Shown here one piece after another: positions 14,410 through 17,069 of a stretch of 17,069 bases of DNA. The notes beneath the pieces were generated by a model that was given only the letters and a program-made list of their open reading frames with translations, searched no databases and was not told the origin of the DNA. The position numbers were made by a program, and so were the translations under genes. The number at the start of each line of letters is the position of its first letter. Positions within the stretch are counted from its first letter, which is position 1. Source of the DNA: Holosporales bacterium (GTDB lineage Bacteria; Pseudomonadota; Alphaproteobacteria; RUG11792); assembly GCA_031262205.1 (NCBI GenBank), contig JAISID010000001.1, forward strand, positions 1-17,069, in the 5' to 3' direction.

Positions 14410-14452
14410 CTAGCAGGCTTTGCCTGTCGCGAGATGATTCCGTTCTCTATGC
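14400..14452. repeat. Palindromic repeat that encodes the PhzF C-terminal tail
   Basis: Outer arms AGAGAA/TTCTCT enclose GAATC-like arms and a central hairpin GCAGGC-TTT-GCCTG (14413-14426). The layout resembles the GGGAATC...GATTCCC palindromes spread through rickettsial genomes, and the GATGATTCC segment recalls the other copies in this window. The stop codon and last ~15 codons of the PhzF-like gene fall inside it. Confidence 0.55.
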
Positions 14453-15270
14453 CCTACGCTTGAGCTTGGACAGAATGCGCTTTCAAAATTGCTTTGCGTA
14501 ATCTCGCAAACCGTAACCGCCCGCCCTGTTATTCTCACAATATCGTTCTCTAATTTAACTTGAAGAACCCCTGTTCTTTTAGACGCTTGATATGCGTTAA
14601 AACTCGTCTTCCCCAATATAGAACGCCAATAACAAGCCAGTCTGCAATGCATCGAACCGCAAACAGGGTCTTCGAATATCCCTACTTTAGGAGCAAAGTA
14701 TCGCGAAGAAAAATCGAACTCTCCTGTCCCTTTCGCAGTTATGGCTATAGCTCTACAATCTATATTTTTTATCGCCTCAAAATTCGGCGAGGCATTCTCA
14801 ACATCCTCGGCCGTTTCCAAAACGATAATGTACAACAACTCGTCTTTTACAATTTCTATATAATTTTCAACGCCTATAATGTCTTTCACCGAAAACGGAG
14901 CTTTCTTGCAGCTCGAAATAGGCTTGGCGGGAAATGAAATCGTTATGCCGAGGTTCGTTCTTTCAACCGCAATATCGTCGTTCCCATGTTTAAAATTCAC
15001 TACGTTTCCCGCAACTAGCTCTTTTGAAAACAAGATATGGGCGGCGGCTATTGTCGCATGCCCGCACAACGGAGCCTCGTCTAAAGGAGAGAACCAACGA
15101 ATTTGAAATTCAGAATCGCCCAATTTTTTCAAAAACGATATTTCCGACCAATTGTAATATCTCGCAATTTTTTGCAACGTTTGATCGTCTGGATAATTGT
15201 TTACAATACAAACCCCCGCTGGATTTCCTTTAAACGGAATATCTGTGAAAGCGTCGACTAAAAAAAACAT
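14410..15270 (-). CDS. PhzF-family isomerase/epimerase-like protein with repeat-derived tail
   Basis: PhzF-family proteins are two-domain, cofactor-free isomerases with a diaminopimelate-epimerase fold; PhzF itself acts in phenazine synthesis, but most members have unknown substrates. Present here are VDAFTDIPFKGNPAGVC (5-21), the catalytic glutamate E43 in WSEISFL, RWFSPLDEAPLCGHATIAAA (58-77), the second-domain signature FEDPVCGSMHCRLACYW (199-215) and ASKRTG (229-234). The natural end appears to be RITGRAVTVCEITQSNFESAF (about 246-266). A further 20 residues (SSSVGHRERNHLATGKAC at the end) are encoded by the palindromic repeat at 14400-14452. No phenazine genes are near, so a housekeeping or salvage isomerase is as likely. 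Start ATG 15268-15270 gives the family-typical beginning; no Shine-Dalgarno is evident. Confidence 0.9.
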   Translation of the reverse strand: MFFLVDAFTDIPFKGNPAGVCIVNNYPDDQTLQKIARYYNWSEISFLKKLGDSEFQIRWFSPLDEAPLCGHATIAAAHILFSKELVAGNVVNFKHGNDDIAVERTNLGITISFPAKPISSCKKAPFSVKDIIGVENYIEIVKDELLYIIVLETAEDVENASPNFEAIKNIDCRAIAITAKGTGEFDFSSRYFAPKVGIFEDPVCGSMHCRLACYWRSILGKTSFNAYQASKRTGVLQVKLENDIVRITGRAVTVCEITQSNFESAFCPSSSVGHRERNHLATGKAC

Positions 15271-15352
15271 GGGGATTGCGCTTTAACGCCCTAAAAATTT
15301 CATTTGCAACCAATCAATCCCAATATATTGCGCGGCAGCCGCTTACAATAAC

Positions 15353-15368
15353 GTTAAGGAATGATTCC
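15353..15368. repeat. Short repeat copy GTTAAGGAATGATTCC
   Basis: It lies in the 237-base spacer between the PhzF-like and mitofilin-like starts and is one base off the TTAGGGAATGATTC form at 14217. The rest of this spacer holds only the plus-strand promoter at 15440-15468. Confidence 0.4.
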
Positions 15369-15439
15369 GAAAAACATTAACAAAATGAATTACGTCGCAT
15401 TATTGTTAATAAATTGTATCACATTAAGTTAAAAGTTGA

Positions 15440-15468
15440 TTGAATATTTTCAAACTTCATGGCATACT
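15440..15468 (+). promoter_or_regulatory. Sigma-70 promoter of the mitofilin-like gene
   Basis: TTGAAT (15440-15445) and CATACT (15463-15468) are 17 bases apart, about 40 bases before the GTG start codon. Confidence 0.55.
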
Positions 15469-15507
15469 TTTTAAGTGGGTTGGAGGATTTTCTAAAGGTT
15501 TCAAGAA

Positions 15508-16467
15508 GTGAACGCTCCGTTAAAAGAAACAAAAGATAGCAAAAAAGAACAAGAAAATCCTGCGGTTTCTTCACCTGATAAAGAACCTTCCAATAAAAAT
15601 TTGTTTAATAAGAATTTAGCGACTAGCTGCATACTATGCGTCTTAATTTCGGCTATAACGTCTTTTGTAGTAATAAAAGTCGGGCTGAATCACCAAGATG
15701 AGAAAATGCAGGATATCATAGAAAACTACAATTCTATAGATAGTAAAGTAAAAGCGGCGACCGAATTAATTTCTTCAATTAACGCTACGCTCAACTCTAT
15801 AAGAGCCGATTTGAAATCTAACAAAGACGATCTGTCATATATGTATACAAGCCTATCTTCTTTACAAAAAGACATGATCGCTATTAAAAAAGAGCTTCAT
15901 ATGACGACTGAAAACTCGGACGATATAATAAAAAAACTTCCATCCGATAAAGCGTCGTTTATTGAATCGTTTGAAAACTTAATTAAAGACGGGGTTCCAT
16001 TCGACAGTTTTATCGAGTCGAATTCTTCGCAAATAGACATGCAAAAATACGCCTCTAGCAATGAATTAATGGGTTTTGGAAGACAAAAAATAAAATCGAT
16101 AAACGATCTTGAAAAAGATTTTGCTGCTGTCGGGTTGAAGGTTTTTAATGTAAAAACCTCCGAGTCCTTTTGGGAAAAGCAAAAACGTTTTATAAAGAAA
16201 AAATTTTCGGAGATGATAACGATTCGCAATACGTCCGCAAAAGAAGAGAAAATCGACAAAACTCAGGACGATAAGGAATTGTACGAAATCGCAAGCAAAC
16301 AGTTTTTAGACGGAAAAATAGAAGACTCTCTTGCGGCTTTAGAAAAAATAAAAATAGAAAATGAAGAACTAAGCGTTCTTATCTCCGGAATGAGAAAAAG
16401 AGTCGACCTTGACAAAGCCTTTGTTAAATTTAAAAAAGAATTTGTAGAAGTCGAAAGTAAAAGCTAG
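15508..16467 (+). CDS. Mitofilin/Mic60-like inner-membrane protein
   Basis: The 319-residue protein has the Mic60 layout: a charged cytoplasmic N-terminus (1-37), one membrane helix (LATSCILCVLISAITSFVVI, 37-56), a coiled coil in the periplasm (about 62-135), and a helical C-terminal domain. Its FIESFENLIKDGVPFDSFIE (151-170) and KKKFSEMITIRNT (230-242) match the family's patterns (ALxxGxPF, then LxxLVTVR), and ASKQFLDGKIEDSLAALEKI (262-281) matches the final GxLxxAL repeat. Alphaproteobacterial homologues bend the inner membrane and contact outer-membrane proteins, and usually sit in a haem-synthesis (hemCD) cluster, absent here. The start is GTG with AAAGG 9 bases upstream; a GGAGG at 15482-15486 is too far for it. 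The protein is intact, at the short end of the family. Confidence 0.7.
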   Translation: MNAPLKETKDSKKEQENPAVSSPDKEPSNKNLFNKNLATSCILCVLISAITSFVVIKVGLNHQDEKMQDIIENYNSIDSKVKAATELISSINATLNSIRADLKSNKDDLSYMYTSLSSLQKDMIAIKKELHMTTENSDDIIKKLPSDKASFIESFENLIKDGVPFDSFIESNSSQIDMQKYASSNELMGFGRQKIKSINDLEKDFAAVGLKVFNVKTSESFWEKQKRFIKKKFSEMITIRNTSAKEEKIDKTQDDKELYEIASKQFLDGKIEDSLAALEKIKIENEELSVLISGMRKRVDLDKAFVKFKKEFVEVESKS

Positions 16468-16754
16468 TTCTTATCTGATTCCCAAAAACTGTCGGCCTCT
16501 TTCTAATCAAGAAGGCGAAATCATTTTTCAATATTCTATAAATGGCAGGAGTCTAAAAAATGCAACTAAAAATAGCAAAAGCCGTCGTTAATCAGGATCG
16601 ATTATAAATAGAACTGGCAAACGAATCCTAGGCTTTACGACGGAATTTCTCAATATGAAACTATTTTTTATATATACTTGTTTCTATATAAAAATTACAC
16701 ATTCACGTCAAACCTGAAGATAAAAGTCGGATTTTCATATTGCGTATAACTTAA

Positions 16755-16777
16755 GGGAATTACATACAAAGCTAGCC
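16755..16777 (+). repeat. 23-base direct repeat, copy 1 (GGGAATTAYATACAARGCTAGCC)
   Basis: It matches 16951-16973 at 21 of 23 positions; the copies are 196 bases apart, same orientation. The GGGAATTA start resembles the core of the palindromic family, while the GCTAGCC end is a separate palindrome-like piece. Confidence 0.7.
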
Positions 16778-16790
16778 AATACAGTTTTGT

Positions 16791-16807
16791 TTAGGGGGAT
16801 CATCCCC
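16791..16807. repeat. Palindromic repeat copy TTAGGGGGATCATCCCC
   Basis: AGGGG and CCCCT arms surround GATCAT; same core as the copies at 10431 and 14089 with G-rich substitutions in the arm. Confidence 0.5.
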
Positions 16808-16950
16808 TGACATGCGTATTAACTCTAACTGAAAATGCTTACGGTAATTACGACGACAATAAGGTATTGGTTTCTTATATATGGAAACATTTATACTTTT
16901 ACAATATAGGCTTTTTATATCGTCTACCCATCTTAACAATTCAAAATTTG

Positions 16951-16973
16951 GGGAATTATATACAAGGCTAGCC
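16951..16973 (+). repeat. 23-base direct repeat, copy 2
   Basis: Same orientation as 16755-16777 with two transitions. It is followed by CGACTAG, and a further GACTAGCC occurs near 17010. Confidence 0.7.
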
Positions 16974-17069
16974 GACTAGTATAGAGCTATGGATAAAAAA
17001 ATACTTGACTAGCCACACGTAAAGAATTATACTCTATATTAAGTATAGATGAAAGATTTTTAGATGCTC

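Larger units (their letters stand above)
16468..17069. other. Non-coding AT-rich tail with repeats; no gene seen
   Basis: No frame of useful length or gene-like composition is present in these 602 bases. They contain a two-copy 23-base repeat (16755-16777 and 16951-16973), a copy of the TTAGGG-ATCATCCCC palindrome (16791-16807), and A/T-rich tracts. A weak inverted pair around CCGTCGT and ACGACGG (about 16583 and 16638) lies behind the mitofilin-like gene but is not a convincing terminator. Confidence 0.5.

Noticed and set aside
14410..15270. Phenazine biosynthesis locus
   Set aside because: Only a PhzF-family gene is present; most family members are unrelated to phenazines and no other phz gene is near.

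Overview
The window looks like part of an AT-rich alphaproteobacterial chromosome, probably from a host-associated lineage of the Holosporales/Rickettsiales type. The evidence is a MucR/Ros regulator, a mitofilin (Mic60-like) protein and a long RpoD of alphaproteobacterial style. Housekeeping genes are intact, but many others are decayed, and palindromic repeats occupy the spacers. The lineage is inferred from gene content; no rRNA or other taxonomic marker is present.

Layout. Positions 1-94 hold the first residues of an exported protein (minus). recG (229-2310, minus) follows. Region 2600-4430 holds unfamiliar genes: a plus-strand coding stretch cut by stops and a frameshift (2609-3402), a small membrane protein with a TPR-like segment (minus) and a MucR/Ros regulator (minus). 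Next come a membrane-anchored DsbA-like thiol protein with a strong terminator, then the dnaG-rpoD pair (minus), with half of a FlaA1/CapD-type nucleotide-sugar dehydratase only 12 bp behind rpoD. Upstream of dnaG are a dksA remnant and a HlyD-type adaptor gene interrupted by one in-frame TAA. Two tRNA genes (Arg-CCG minus, Gly-CCC plus), both with encoded CCA, flank a short intergenic promoter region. A short MreD-like protein and a secreted patatin-fold protein lacking all catalytic motifs follow on the plus strand. A PhzF-family gene (minus) has its last ~20 codons inside a palindromic repeat. A mitofilin-like gene (plus) and about 600 bp of repeat-bearing non-coding DNA close the window.

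How the genes fit together. dnaG and rpoD form the core of the macromolecular-synthesis operon (primase plus housekeeping sigma factor). RecG serves replication-fork repair. The DsbA-like, MreD-like, mitofilin and HlyD-like proteins concern the envelope. Loss of the HlyD C-terminus, the dehydratase catalytic half and dksA points to ongoing reduction of surface-polysaccharide, efflux and stringent-response functions.

I found no clear new multi-gene system. The best leads are the pseudoenzyme patatin, the repeat-encoded PhzF tail, the palindromic repeat family built on TTAGGGAATSATYCC, and the nonsense-interrupted or remnant genes.
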